DNA of 42,300 nucleotides. It comes from Nocardia amamiensis NBRC 102102. Lineage in GTDB: Bacteria; Actinomycetota; Actinomycetes; Mycobacteriales; Mycobacteriaceae. The notes under the pieces are model-generated. The model was not told where the DNA came from. It made no database searches and worked only from the letters and a program-made list of their open reading frames with translations. Made by a program: the position numbers and the translations under genes. The stretch is taken from contig NZ_BDBA01000114.1 in NCBI RefSeq assembly GCF_001612745.1, forward strand, positions 1 through 42,300. Direction: 5' to 3'. Positions 30,034 through 38,153 of this stretch are shown piece after piece. The first letter of the stretch is position 1. Every line of letters starts with the position of its first letter.

Positions 30034-32220
30034 TCATGTCGAGCCTGCCGTGCCCAGTCCGTTGATCGAGGGCGGCAGCGGCTGTGGCATCGCGCCGGGA
30101 CGGGCCAGCAGGCGCTTGAGGATCTTGCCGGTGTCGCCGCGCGGGAGTGCCGCCAGGAACGTGACCTCACGGGGCACGGAGAAGCGGCTCAAGCGATTTC
30201 GGATATAGGTGCGGACCATGTCCGAATCGAGCCCGGCGCCCTCGCGTTTGACCACGAAGGCCACCAGCCGCTGGCCGAATTCGTGGTCTGGCACGCCGAC
30301 CACCGCGACGTCGCTGACCTGCGGCAGGTGCGCGAGCGCTTCTTCCACCGGGCGCGGGAAGACGTTCTCGCCGCCGGAGATGATCATCTCGTCGTCGCGG
30401 CCCGCGATGAACAACCGTCCCGCGGCGTCCAGGTAGCCGAGGTCGCCGGTGTCGAGCATGCCGTGCGCCTCGTCCGGCGGCGCTGCGTTGACGTAGCCGT
30501 CGAACAGCATGTGATTACCGACGAAGATGTGCCCGGTGGCGCCGATCGGCAGCCTGCGGTGGTCCGGCCCGAGCACGGCGATCTTGGTGCCCAATGGCGG
30601 GCGGCCCGCCGTGGTCGGCGAGGTGTGCAGATCCTCCGGGGTGGCGACGGTCGCCCAGGAGACCTCGGTGGAGCCGTAGACGTTGTACAGGACGTCGCCG
30701 TAGGCGTCCATGAATCGCTCGACGGTCGCACCGGCGAGCGGCGCGCCGCAGCTGATCACGTGGCGCAGGCTGGAGGTGTCGTACCGTGCGCGCACGTGCG
30801 CGGGCAGATCGAGGATGCGCTGCACCATGGTCGGCACCACGATCACGGTGTTGACCTGGTGTTCGGCGATGCGGCGCAGGCAGTCCTGCGCGTCGAACCG
30901 TTCCGCGAGCACCACGGTCGAGCGCAACGCGGTGCTCAGTTGCAGCCCGGCCAGTCCCCAGGTGTGAAACAGCGGAGCCGGAATCAGCATGGTCTCGTTC
31001 ATCTGCATCGGGATGCGCGACAGCAGAGCCGCGATGGACCCGAAGCCCTTCGGATGCGGCCTGCGCGCACCCTTCGGCGTTCCGCTGGTCCCGGAGGTGA
31101 GCACGATCAGCCGTCCCGGCTGGGCCGGTGTGCGAAAAGTGCGGTGTCCCTGCGCCACCAGATCGTTCACGGTGACCCGGTCGGGCGCCGGGGGCCGCTC
31201 GTCGGTGTTGTAGCGCGGAATGTCGGCGTGCAGGTATTGCACCAACTCCTCGAGGTCACCGTCGACGAACAGCGCCGACAGCCGGTCGCGCTGCACGATC
31301 TCCTCGATGGTGCGACCGGCCAGCCCCGAGTTGAGCAATGCCACGTCCACGCCGAGTTTGCCTGCGGCGACCATGCATTCGACCATGCCGGCGTGGTTGC
31401 GTGAGAGCAGTCCGACGGCGTCGCCGGGCCCGAGTTCGAGCGCGGCCATCGCCGCGGCGAGCGCGTTGGTCCGCTCGTGCATGTCGGCGAAGGAGCGGCT
31501 GCCGCGGTCGTCGATGATCGCGGTCCGCTCCGGATCGAACGCCGCGCCCGCCGCGTACCCACCGGCCAGGTTGAACCCCCACTTCGCCAGCGAGCGCAAC
31601 TGTTTGATGCTGCGATCCAGACGGGCGGGCAGCACTACGACGCCGGAGGCCACCATCTGCCGTGCGACGCCCGCGTTCCGCCGGATCGGCGAGTCCTCCC
31701 CGTTGACGATCAGCGACGTCCGCGCGCCCTTGGCGACGTCGGCCACCCGGCGCAGTCCGCTCTTGGTCCAGTCCGCGATGGCCACGTTGGACAACTCGGC
31801 GACGCGCGGGTGCACCCGGCTCGGCGCGAAGTAGGTGACCGTGACCTTGGTGCGCTCCTCATCGCCGTGCAGCCGCACCGACGCGAAACTGCCCAGTGCG
31901 GCGTACTGCATTTCGAAACTTTCGTACCAGCGACCCACGCTCAGCCGAATCTGATGCGTGCGGATACCGGTCTCGTGGGTGCCGACGCGCATCTGCCACA
32001 CGACGTTGCCGTCGGCCGATTGGATCTGCTCACACGCGCCGATACCGGGGAACATGCGCGGGTAGGTCTGCGGTTCGAGCAGCAGATCCCAGAGGGCTTT
32101 GCGGGTGATCGCGAACTCGGCGACTACATCGATGACATCGGTAACCAACTTGGCGCACTTCTCGTCGGCCGGTTCGAAGAACTTCGGGTCGGCGGGTAGC
32201 TCCTTTGTAACGTCAGTCAC
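30034..32220 (-). CDS. fusion of SRPBCC domain and acyl-CoA synthetase (AMP-binding)
   Basis: The 728-residue protein has an N-terminal SRPBCC-like domain (about 30-190): IDVVAEFAITRKALWDLLLEPQTYPRMFPGIGACEQIQ, the usual first strand, helix and P-x-x-Y-P motif, then GRWYESFEMQYAALG. A complete adenylation enzyme follows: AMP-binding LTSGTSGTPKG (374-384), NVYGSTEVSW, DTGDLGYLD, GRDDEMIISGGENVFP and the catalytic lysine in PRGDTGKILKR. It should activate a carboxylic or fatty acid as acyl-AMP and transfer it to CoA, as in FadD12-type enzymes. The fused lipid-binding domain may hold the acyl substrate. GTG 32220 and TTG 32232 are both possible starts; no ribosome binding site is clear. Confidence 0.87.
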   Translation of the reverse strand: MTDVTKELPADPKFFEPADEKCAKLVTDVIDVVAEFAITRKALWDLLLEPQTYPRMFPGIGACEQIQSADGNVVWQMRVGTHETGIRTHQIRLSVGRWYESFEMQYAALGSFASVRLHGDEERTKVTVTYFAPSRVHPRVAELSNVAIADWTKSGLRRVADVAKGARTSLIVNGEDSPIRRNAGVARQMVASGVVVLPARLDRSIKQLRSLAKWGFNLAGGYAAGAAFDPERTAIIDDRGSRSFADMHERTNALAAAMAALELGPGDAVGLLSRNHAGMVECMVAAGKLGVDVALLNSGLAGRTIEEIVQRDRLSALFVDGDLEELVQYLHADIPRYNTDERPPAPDRVTVNDLVAQGHRTFRTPAQPGRLIVLTSGTSGTPKGARRPHPKGFGSIAALLSRIPMQMNETMLIPAPLFHTWGLAGLQLSTALRSTVVLAERFDAQDCLRRIAEHQVNTVIVVPTMVQRILDLPAHVRARYDTSSLRHVISCGAPLAGATVERFMDAYGDVLYNVYGSTEVSWATVATPEDLHTSPTTAGRPPLGTKIAVLGPDHRRLPIGATGHIFVGNHMLFDGYVNAAPPDEAHGMLDTGDLGYLDAAGRLFIAGRDDEMIISGGENVFPRPVEEALAHLPQVSDVAVVGVPDHEFGQRLVAFVVKREGAGLDSDMVRTYIRNRLSRFSVPREVTFLAALPRGDTGKILKRLLARPGAMPQPLPPSINGLGTAGST

Positions 32221-32441
32221 ACGCGAGGTCAAGTATCTCGGACATTATCGCTACTACCAGCAAAACGCGCGAAAACCCCTGCGATTGCCAGGCATTCACC
32301 TGCCGCTGGGACCGTGCCCAATCGAGTGGGGCGGCGGCTGTGAATTCGCCCAATGATCGCCGGAATCCAGGTACCCGCCGACCGGCGCTCCTAACGTCGC
32401 AGGCGCCTGCTCGGCAGGACGATACGCTGGCTGGAGAGGTG

Positions 32442-32675
32442 ATGGACTACAACGCCACCCGACGACTCGCGCACTCCCGCGCGGAGGAGATCCTCGATTT
32501 CTTCGGCAAATGCCGCGCGTGCGGCTACCCCGCTTACGCGGAGACCACGACGCTGCGCTACGACAACGGCGACATGGAGACCAAGGTGATCGCCAGCTGC
32601 GCGCTGCCGTGCGGCTGGACCGGCGAAGTGTCGTCCACGCCGATGACCGACTCCCGAGCCCGCCGCCGCAGGTGA
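32442..32675 (+). CDS. small zinc-ribbon-like protein (77 aa)
   Basis: The 77-residue protein has RRLAHSRAEEILDFFGKCRACGYPAYAETTTLRYDNGDMETKVIASCALPCGWTGEVSS. CxxC followed by C-x(3)-C, spaced by about 27 residues, forms a likely treble-clef or zinc-ribbon metal site. GGAGAGGTG sits directly before ATG 32442. The frame upstream reads as shadow. It converges on sigF, 7 bases from its stop. No specific function recognised. Confidence 0.7.
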   Translation: MDYNATRRLAHSRAEEILDFFGKCRACGYPAYAETTTLRYDNGDMETKVIASCALPCGWTGEVSSTPMTDSRARRRR

Positions 32676-32682
32676 CCCGAGC

Positions 32683-33522
32683 TCACGCGACCCGCGACGC
32701 TACCTCGTCGGTGCCGAGCGCACGCTCGCGCAGTTCGCCGAGAATCCGGGCCAGGATTCGGGACACCTGCATCTGCGAGACGCCCAGCCGTTCCGCGATC
32801 TGGGCTTGGGTCCGGGATTCGAAGAAGCGCAGGATCAGCACGTGGCGGTCGCGCGGCGGCAGCTCGGCGATCAGCGGTCCTACCGCCATCGCCTGCTCCA
32901 GCAGCTGGTAGCACGGTTCCTCGGAGCCGAGGGTGTCGGCGAGCGGTTGTGGCGCCCCGTCGTCGTCGTGGCGAGCGGCGGAGTCCAGCGAGTTGGTCTG
33001 GTAAGCGTTGCCCGCGATGAGCGCCTGGGTGACCTCACTCAGCTCGACGTCGAGCTCGGCGGCGATCTCCCTGGCCGTCGGGCTCCGCCCCAGGCGGTGC
33101 GACAGCGTCTCGGTGGCCGGGCCGATGCGCAACTGGATCTCCTTGAGCCGTCGCGGCACCCGCAGCGACCACGTGTTGTCCCGGAAATGCCTGCGCACCT
33201 CGCCCATGATGGTGGGAACCGCGAACCCGAGAAACGAACTGCCGCGGGTGCTGTCGAATCGGTCCACCGCCAGCACCAAGCCGACGCGGGCGATCTGGAG
33301 CAGGTCGTCGAAGGACTCGCCACGGCCGGCGAACCTGCGCGCGATGTGTTCGGCGAGTGGAAGGCATCGCCGCACCACCTCCTCGCGCAGCTCCGCGTGG
33401 TACGGGTCGGTTTCCGCCACCGCGGCGAGCTTTTCGAACCACGGTTCGATGTTGTCGTAGCTGTCGCCTTCACGCGTGCGCCGAGCTGTGTCGTTCCGGT
33501 CGGTCGTGAACTCACGTGTCAT
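32683..33522 (-). CDS. sigF: alternative sigma factor, SigF/SigB type
   Basis: The 279-residue sigma factor is group 3. Region 2 reads LPLAEHIARRFAGRGESFDDLLQIARVGLVLAVDRFDSTRGSSFLGFAVPTIMGEVRRHFRD, with the -10-recognising tail. Region 3 is LRVPRRLKEIQLRIGPATETL, and the region 4 helix-turn-helix is RTQAQIAERLGVSQMQVSRILARIL, which reads -35 elements. In mycobacteria and relatives SigF directs envelope, stress and stationary-phase genes and is held by its anti-sigma partner. ATG 33522 has a GAGGAC site and overlaps the rsbW-like gene by 11 bases, so they are co-translated. It is the last gene of dps-rsbW-sigF. Confidence 0.93.
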   Translation of the reverse strand: MTREFTTDRNDTARRTREGDSYDNIEPWFEKLAAVAETDPYHAELREEVVRRCLPLAEHIARRFAGRGESFDDLLQIARVGLVLAVDRFDSTRGSSFLGFAVPTIMGEVRRHFRDNTWSLRVPRRLKEIQLRIGPATETLSHRLGRSPTAREIAAELDVELSEVTQALIAGNAYQTNSLDSAARHDDDGAPQPLADTLGSEEPCYQLLEQAMAVGPLIAELPPRDRHVLILRFFESRTQAQIAERLGVSQMQVSRILARILGELRERALGTDEVASRVA

Positions 33523-33952
33523 CAAATGGTCCTCGTTCCCAACTGAATTCGATGACCGTCGGGTACCCACGAACGTCCGGGTCAAAAGGGTCACGGGAAA
33601 TCGACAGGGAACTGGTGAGCATCCGGACCAGTTCCCAGCTCAGCGGATCACCACTGACTTCGTCCTCGGTCGCGGCGGTCGCCTCGGCGCGCATGCTCAT
33701 GCGATCGGTGCCGTAGGTGAACGCACAACCGAGCATCGAACCGGGTACCGAGCCCGCGACCAGCATCGTGGCGATCTCGGTGATCGCCAGCCGGATGTCG
33801 GCGGCCGCACCGAGCGGCAGCTCGGCGACCAGGCACACGGTGTCGCCCAGCCCCCGGATCAGGGCCAGGTGCCGCTCGTCGGCGGGAATCCGCACGGCGA
33901 CCGTGGTGGTCTCGACGGCAGGCGCGCCGAACGCGCAGGTGATCACCTTCAT
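33512..33952 (-). CDS. anti-sigma factor, RsbW/UsfX-like
   Basis: The 146-residue protein reads as a GHKL-fold serine kinase-like anti-sigma factor: TTVAVRIPADERHLALIRGLGDTVCLVAELPLGAAADIRLAITEIATMLVAGSVPGSMLGCAFTYG. At the N-box, where an ATP-coordinating asparagine is expected (E-x-x-x-N), the sequence is EIATML, so ATP binding is probably weak or altered. Its position between dps and sigF, overlapping sigF by 11 bases, fits UsfX, which sequesters SigF. ATG 33952 shares one base with the dps stop (TGATG). Confidence 0.88.
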   Translation of the reverse strand: MKVITCAFGAPAVETTTVAVRIPADERHLALIRGLGDTVCLVAELPLGAAADIRLAITEIATMLVAGSVPGSMLGCAFTYGTDRMSMRAEATAATEDEVSGDPLSWELVRMLTSSLSISRDPFDPDVRGYPTVIEFSWERGPFDDT

Positions 33953-34431
33953 CAGACCGTGGCGAGCTGGGCTTGCCACATCCAGTGCAGCTGCTCGAGG
34001 CGCGCGGTGATGTCCAGGAACAGGTCCTGGGTCACCGGGTCGGCCTTCTCGGTCGCGGCGATCCGCTCGCGTAGTCGCTTGATCACCGCGGCGAGGTTGC
34101 TCACGATCGCGTCGATGACGTCGGTGTCCTGCTGCCAGCCTTCGCCGATGCCGACCGTGCCGGAATCCCGGGCCACCGTCGACGCGCGTCCGTCCGGGCT
34201 GACCCCGACGGCGGTGGCGCGTTCCGCGGCCGCGTCGGTGAATTCCCTTGCGACCATGACTAATTCGTCCAACGCCAGGTGGACCGACCGGAAATTGGTG
34301 CCGACCACGTTCCAGTGCGCCTGCTTGGCGATCAACGACAGGTCGATCAGGTCGACGACGGTCCCGCGCAGCGTCTCGCCCGCGATACGCTGCTGCTCGG
34401 GGTCCAATGTGCTCGTGATCGGTTCCGACAT
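33952..34431 (-). CDS. dps: Dps family DNA-binding ferritin
   Basis: The 159-residue protein keeps the full Dps ferroxidase set at the normal spacing: H39 and H51, D55, D66 and E70, within LIAKQAHWNVVGTNFRSVHLALDELVMVAREFTDAAAER. It ends in a helix QLHWMWQAQL. Twelve such subunits form a shell that oxidises and stores iron and protects DNA from peroxide. GTAGGAGCG lies before ATG 34431. It heads the operon with the anti-sigma factor and SigF, placing stress defence under the sigma factor it is co-expressed with. Confidence 0.93.
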   Translation of the reverse strand: MSEPITSTLDPEQQRIAGETLRGTVVDLIDLSLIAKQAHWNVVGTNFRSVHLALDELVMVAREFTDAAAERATAVGVSPDGRASTVARDSGTVGIGEGWQQDTDVIDAIVSNLAAVIKRLRERIAATEKADPVTQDLFLDITARLEQLHWMWQAQLATV

Positions 34432-34825
34432 CGCTCCTACCCTTCTGGCGTTGATGCTGGTCATCGACGGTCTACCCAGCTGAGCCGCGCTAAACCTCCC
34501 GGTACGGTCGTCGGCCGACGCCAGGAACAGGGGCCGGTGACGGGTCGCCCGGCCCGCGCCGGGCCGTTTCGGCGACAGGGCCGTGACCGGTGGGTTGTCC
34601 TGCTCGCTGTCGCACAGGCCATGGCCGACGTCCGCGGCTCGCTCGCCCCTCCCCGTGCCGGATGCCGATACCGCGACCATCGCATTCCGGCCTGCCCCTG
34701 GTGCATCGCGCACCCAGCGCGGCCTATCGCCGGCAGCAGGCGGCATGGCGCGAGCGGATGTCGGCGGCCACGAATCCGTTCCTCCTGCACTAGAATGTGA
34801 TCTCCACAACACCGGGAGGTGCGGG
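34432..34825. other. 394-base divergent promoter region between dps and the mannitol dehydrogenase
   Basis: Besides the SigF-type promoter, TAGAAT at 34791-34796 is a plausible -10 for the rightward gene. The space holds no convincing open frame; the ones present are arginine/proline-rich shadows. Confidence 0.5.
34473..34496 (-). promoter_or_regulatory. SigF-type promoter upstream of dps
   Basis: On the minus strand GGTTT (34492-34496) and GGGTA (34473-34477) are separated by 14 bases. This matches the SigF consensus of actinobacteria (GGTTT-N14/15-GGGTA). It lies about 42 bases before the dps ATG, so the operon is probably autoactivated by SigF. Confidence 0.72.
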
Positions 34826-36313
34826 ATGCCAGAGGATTCGGCGACGCCCTTGCGGGCGGCGACGCTGCCGGAGGTCAGCGGTCGCGTCTCGGCGCCGGCC
34901 TACGACCGATCCCGGATCTCCACCGGCATAGCGCATTTCGGGGTCGGCGGGTTCCATCGCGCGCATCAGGCGATGTATGTCGACCGACTGCTCGAGCGCG
35001 GCCTTGCGCACGACTGGGGCATCTGTGGTGTCGGCCTGCTGCCCGGCGATCGCCGGATGCGCGACGTCCTCGCGGCACAGGACGGCTTGTACACACTGTC
35101 GACGGTCGCGCCGGACGGAACCTGGGCCACGCGGGTCATCGGTTCGATTGTCGAGTACCTCTACGCGCCGGAGGATCCCGATGCCGTGGTGGAGAAGCTG
35201 GCCGATCCGGCCACCCGGATCGTCTCGCTCACCATCACCGAGGGCGGCTACCGCATCGCCGCCGACACCGGGCAGTTCGACGCCGACGATCCCGGCGTCC
35301 GTGCCGATCTCGCGGGCAACACGCCGCCCGTCACAGTATTCGGGCTTGTCACCGAGGCCCTGGTGCGGCGCAGATCGCGCGGTGTCGCGCCGTTCACCGT
35401 GCTCTCCTGTGACAACATCGAGGGCAATGGGCACGTCGCGCGACGCATGTTCGGCGCGTTCGCCGCGCTGCGCGATCCCGGACTCGGCGACTGGGTGGCC
35501 GAACGGGTGCGTTTCCCGAATTCGATGGTGGACCGGATAACTCCGGTGACGCCGCAGGCCGCGACCGGCGAGATCGAGCGGCGCTACGGAATCAGCGACC
35601 GCTGGCCGGTCGTGACCGAACCGTTCGTGCAGTGGGTGCTGGAGGATTCGTTCGGACTCGGCCGCCCTGCCTTCGACGACGTCGGCGTCCAGCTCGTCGA
35701 TGACGTCACGCCCTATGAGCTGATGAAACTGCGGCTGCTCAACGCGAGCCACCAGGCGCTGTGTTACTTCGGCTATCTGAGCGGTTATCGACTGGTCCAC
35801 GAGGCCGCGCAGGACCCGGCCTTCCGGCGATTCCTGCTGCGTTACATGGACGCCGAGGCCACACCGACCCTGCACGAGGTCCCCGGCGTCGACCTGGATC
35901 GCTACAAGCAGACGCTGCTCGAGCGGTTCGCCAACCCCGCGATCGGCGACACCATCGCACGACTGTGCGCGGAATCCTCCGACCGCATCCCGAAATGGCT
36001 GCTGCCGGTGGTCCGGGCGCAGCTCGACTCCGGCGGCGAAATCGACTGCGCGGCCGCGGTGGTCGCGAGTTGGGCGCGCTATGCCGAGGGCGTGGACGAG
36101 CAGGGTGCGCCGATCGAGGTCGTGGACCGCCTGCGCGACCAGCTGGTTCCGCTCGCGCGACGGGAGCGCGAGCAGCCCACCGCCTTCCTGGGCGAGCGTT
36201 CGGTATTCGGCGATCTCATCGACCGGCCTCGGTTCGTCACCGCGTACCAGGCAGCATTGCATTCACTGCACACCAAAGGCGCCCATGCCACGGTCGAGGA
36301 CTTGGCGCATTAG
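34826..36313 (+). CDS. mannitol dehydrogenase family protein (long-chain polyol dehydrogenase)
   Basis: The 495-residue polyol dehydrogenase has the Rossmann start ISTGIAHFGVGGFHRAHQAMYVD (nucleotide loop GVGGFHRAH) and the family signature FPNSMVDRITP. It also has SCDNIEGNGHVARRM and the catalytic-lysine helix ELMKLRLLNASHQAL. Together these define the long-chain mannitol/fructuronate-type dehydrogenases, NAD-dependent enzymes that oxidise mannitol to fructose or related polyols and acids. GGGAGGT is 6 bases before ATG 34826. It has no sugar transporter beside it, so the substrate remains open. The 69-bp repeats begin right after its stop. Confidence 0.93.
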   Translation: MPEDSATPLRAATLPEVSGRVSAPAYDRSRISTGIAHFGVGGFHRAHQAMYVDRLLERGLAHDWGICGVGLLPGDRRMRDVLAAQDGLYTLSTVAPDGTWATRVIGSIVEYLYAPEDPDAVVEKLADPATRIVSLTITEGGYRIAADTGQFDADDPGVRADLAGNTPPVTVFGLVTEALVRRRSRGVAPFTVLSCDNIEGNGHVARRMFGAFAALRDPGLGDWVAERVRFPNSMVDRITPVTPQAATGEIERRYGISDRWPVVTEPFVQWVLEDSFGLGRPAFDDVGVQLVDDVTPYELMKLRLLNASHQALCYFGYLSGYRLVHEAAQDPAFRRFLLRYMDAEATPTLHEVPGVDLDRYKQTLLERFANPAIGDTIARLCAESSDRIPKWLLPVVRAQLDSGGEIDCAAAVVASWARYAEGVDEQGAPIEVVDRLRDQLVPLARREREQPTAFLGERSVFGDLIDRPRFVTAYQAALHSLHTKGAHATVEDLAH

Positions 36314-36475
36314 GCGTACCTCCGCCTTCGCTCCGGCCATGCGCGGGCTGAGGACGGACCACGTCCGACAGCGCCCACCCTGCGTACCTCCAGCCTTCGC
36401 TCCGGCCATGCGCGGGCTGAGGACGGACCACGTCCGACAGCGCCCATCCTGCGTACGTCCACTCCGGCCATGCGC
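36314..36475. repeat. tandem repeat, about 69-bp unit, 2.3 copies
   Basis: The unit begins GCGTACCTCC, contains CTCCGGCCATGCGCGGGCTG, the palindrome CGGACCACGTCCG and CGACAGCGCCC, and occurs at 36314-36381 (68 bp) and 36382-36450 (69 bp). A partial third copy follows (36451-36475), lacking the CTTCG and GGGCTG parts. Differences between copies are few (one insertion, a C/T change). It lies in the 188-base gap after the mannitol dehydrogenase gene. Confidence 0.85.
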
Positions 36476-36501
36476 TCGAGCGGCTGCGGCTGCCCTGCCC
36501 G

Positions 36502-37260
36502 TCATCGCGGCGTGACGCGGGCGACCGCGCGCGCGTCCGCGCCGACGGCGAACCAGACGTCCAGGCTCGAGCCGTCGCAGCGGGAGACGAGCCGCAGATC
36601 CTCGCCGGACCGCACCGGCTTCCCGTACTCGATCACCACTCGGTGCGGTCCGGATTTCAGTTCGGCGTGATCGGCGAGAACTTCCTCGAGAGCGGTCAGG
36701 TAGACCGCGTTGTTCACGTGATCGAGCAGGTCTATGTCGGTGACGCGCAACGGGAACGGACGAATCCGCACGCCAGGCTCGCCTGCCCGCGGCATCGGGT
36801 CGGTGAGTTCGGCGTTCCACCGGAGCCGGTGTTCGGTCGTGCAGTCCAGCATGGGCGCCAAGAAGCGGTCGCTCATCCGGGCCGGGACTCCGGTTTCCGA
36901 GCCGAAGTGGATCAGGAAGGCCTCGGTCTCCACCAGGCCACCCCCGCCGCCGCAGATCTGGACGCGCATCGTGCACCAGCGGGTGGACGTCGCCGAGGGC
37001 CAGCGCCGCAGCGTGGCCCACTCGCCGAACTCGATGGGTTTGAGTGCGTCGATCACCGTCCTGCGGACCACCCACAGGCGGTGGATGTCGCCGTCGTCGA
37101 GAACCCCGAGATGGTCGTAGCCGACGTCTTGCAGGTACCGTGCGACGCCGTCCAGCCGCAGGTGCTGGTCGCCGCCGGTGTCGCCGAGGCGCACCGGCCA
37201 TCCCGTCTCGAACACGGGCACGTGGGCTCGGCTTTCCGGCAGGACGCTGGGAATGGCCAT
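36502..37260 (-). CDS. acyl-ACP thioesterase-like double hotdog protein
   Basis: The 252-residue protein has two hotdog-like halves. The first reads ETGWPVRLGDTGGDQHLRLDGVARYLQDVGYDHLGVL, the second VTDIDLLDHVNNAVYLTALEEVLADH, where the D-x-x-x-H-V-N-N-x-x-Y motif is the acyl-ACP thioesterase signature (Fat/FatA-like). It would release fatty acids from acyl-carrier proteins or CoA. ATG 37260 has no good ribosome binding site, but the N-terminal residues fit the fold. It lies between the tandem repeat and the DUF3703 gene with its own upstream AT-richer region (37300-37340, including GCATATGC). Chain-length preference cannot be told from sequence. Confidence 0.85.
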   Translation of the reverse strand: MAIPSVLPESRAHVPVFETGWPVRLGDTGGDQHLRLDGVARYLQDVGYDHLGVLDDGDIHRLWVVRRTVIDALKPIEFGEWATLRRWPSATSTRWCTMRVQICGGGGGLVETEAFLIHFGSETGVPARMSDRFLAPMLDCTTEHRLRWNAELTDPMPRAGEPGVRIRPFPLRVTDIDLLDHVNNAVYLTALEEVLADHAELKSGPHRVVIEYGKPVRSGEDLRLVSRCDGSSLDVWFAVGADARAVARVTPR

Positions 37261-37427
37261 GATCGGATCATGCCAGGTGTTTGCTGCGATTCGCGCTCAA
37301 ACTCGCTAAGTAACGCATATGCAACAAACATCCGGATATATCACAGCCTTCCATGCCGAGTCTGACATTCACTGGCGATCGCTGAATATTCGCCAACTCT
37401 CCAGTATGCGAGCTCCGCTCGCCGGCC

Positions 37428-37790
37428 TCACCGCGAAGAGCGCGCCACACCATCGGCGAGGACGCGGGCCAGATCCTCGGGAATCGGCACGGTGACCATC
37501 AGTCCGACCGTGGCACGCCCCGGGTTGCCCACCGGTACTCGCCCGATCGACGAGCCCGGCCCGGCAACCAGCAGCCGGACGAGCTGGCCGATGATCTCCC
37601 GCGAATCGTGGCAGCGCACGGCCAGCCGCAGCATGTGCCAGTGCGCACGGGTATGCGGCAACGCCCAGGGCTGGGAGAGGATGTGGGCGCGTTCGAGCGA
37701 ACGCCACCGGGCGTCGAGATCGTCGGTCGCCCAGGCATCTTCGAGCTCCTTGTCGAAGGCGGCGCGGACGGTCGGCGGCATGGGGGCCAT
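37428..37790 (-). CDS. DUF3703 family protein
   Basis: The 120-residue protein matches the DUF3703 pattern: PPTVRAAFDKELEDAWATDDLDARWRSLERAHILSQPWALPHTRAHWHMLRLAVRCHDSREIIGQLVRLL. The run 'W-x-x-L-E-R-A-H-I-L-S-Q-P-x-x-x-P-H-x-R-x-H-x-x-M' resembles a metal- or acid-site helix. Members are small cytosolic proteins of unknown function, often near metal or thiol genes. TTTTGGAG precedes ATG 37790. Longer frames upstream to 38090 are Arg/Ala shadow. Confidence 0.82.
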   Translation of the reverse strand: MAPMPPTVRAAFDKELEDAWATDDLDARWRSLERAHILSQPWALPHTRAHWHMLRLAVRCHDSREIIGQLVRLLVAGPGSSIGRVPVGNPGRATVGLMVTVPIPEDLARVLADGVARSSR

Positions 37791-38153
37791 GGGATCACTC
37801 CAAAAGTCGCAGGTTCTGGTGGAATCAGCATCGACCGCGGACTCGTTGGCGAGCTTGAACAAACCTGCTGTCGCGTGACCGGACGATGAGTCCCGCTCGG
37901 CGCCGTCGTAGTACTCCGCGAAACCGGACACCGGCCGAGATCCGCCCCAGGCACACCGGCATCTCGGGCGCGCGATCGTCAACAGCGCGAGTCGACACGC
38001 GGCGCTCGGCAAGCGTGATCGCGTCGTCGGGACGGGGTGCGATACCGGTGCGCTCCGCGGCGGCAAGGTCGCCGCTCGAGACGTCCGCACGTCGCGTCAC
38101 CGGTCACACCGAACGGTGGGACAGCCGGGACGCCGACGACCGGCGCCGCGATC
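37791..38153. other. 363-base region with no supported gene
   Basis: Two overlapping minus-strand frames (to 38090 and 38100) exist, but both are rich in Arg, Ala and Ser with no ribosome binding site. One contains a stretch FAEYYDGAERDSSSGHATAGLFKLANESAVDADS that is less shadow-like and might be a decayed segment. No repeat or clear hairpin seen. Confidence 0.4.

Noticed and set aside
30019..31404. 461-codon plus-strand open frame over the ligase gene
   Set aside because: Shadow of a clear AMP-binding enzyme on the other strand.
36314..36475. CRISPR-like array
   Set aside because: Only 2.3 copies with a 69-bp unit that repeats in full; there are no unique spacers and no cas genes.
37825..38100. 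91-codon minus-strand frame upstream of the DUF3703 gene
   Set aside because: Arg/Ala/Ser-rich, no ribosome binding site and no recognisable family.
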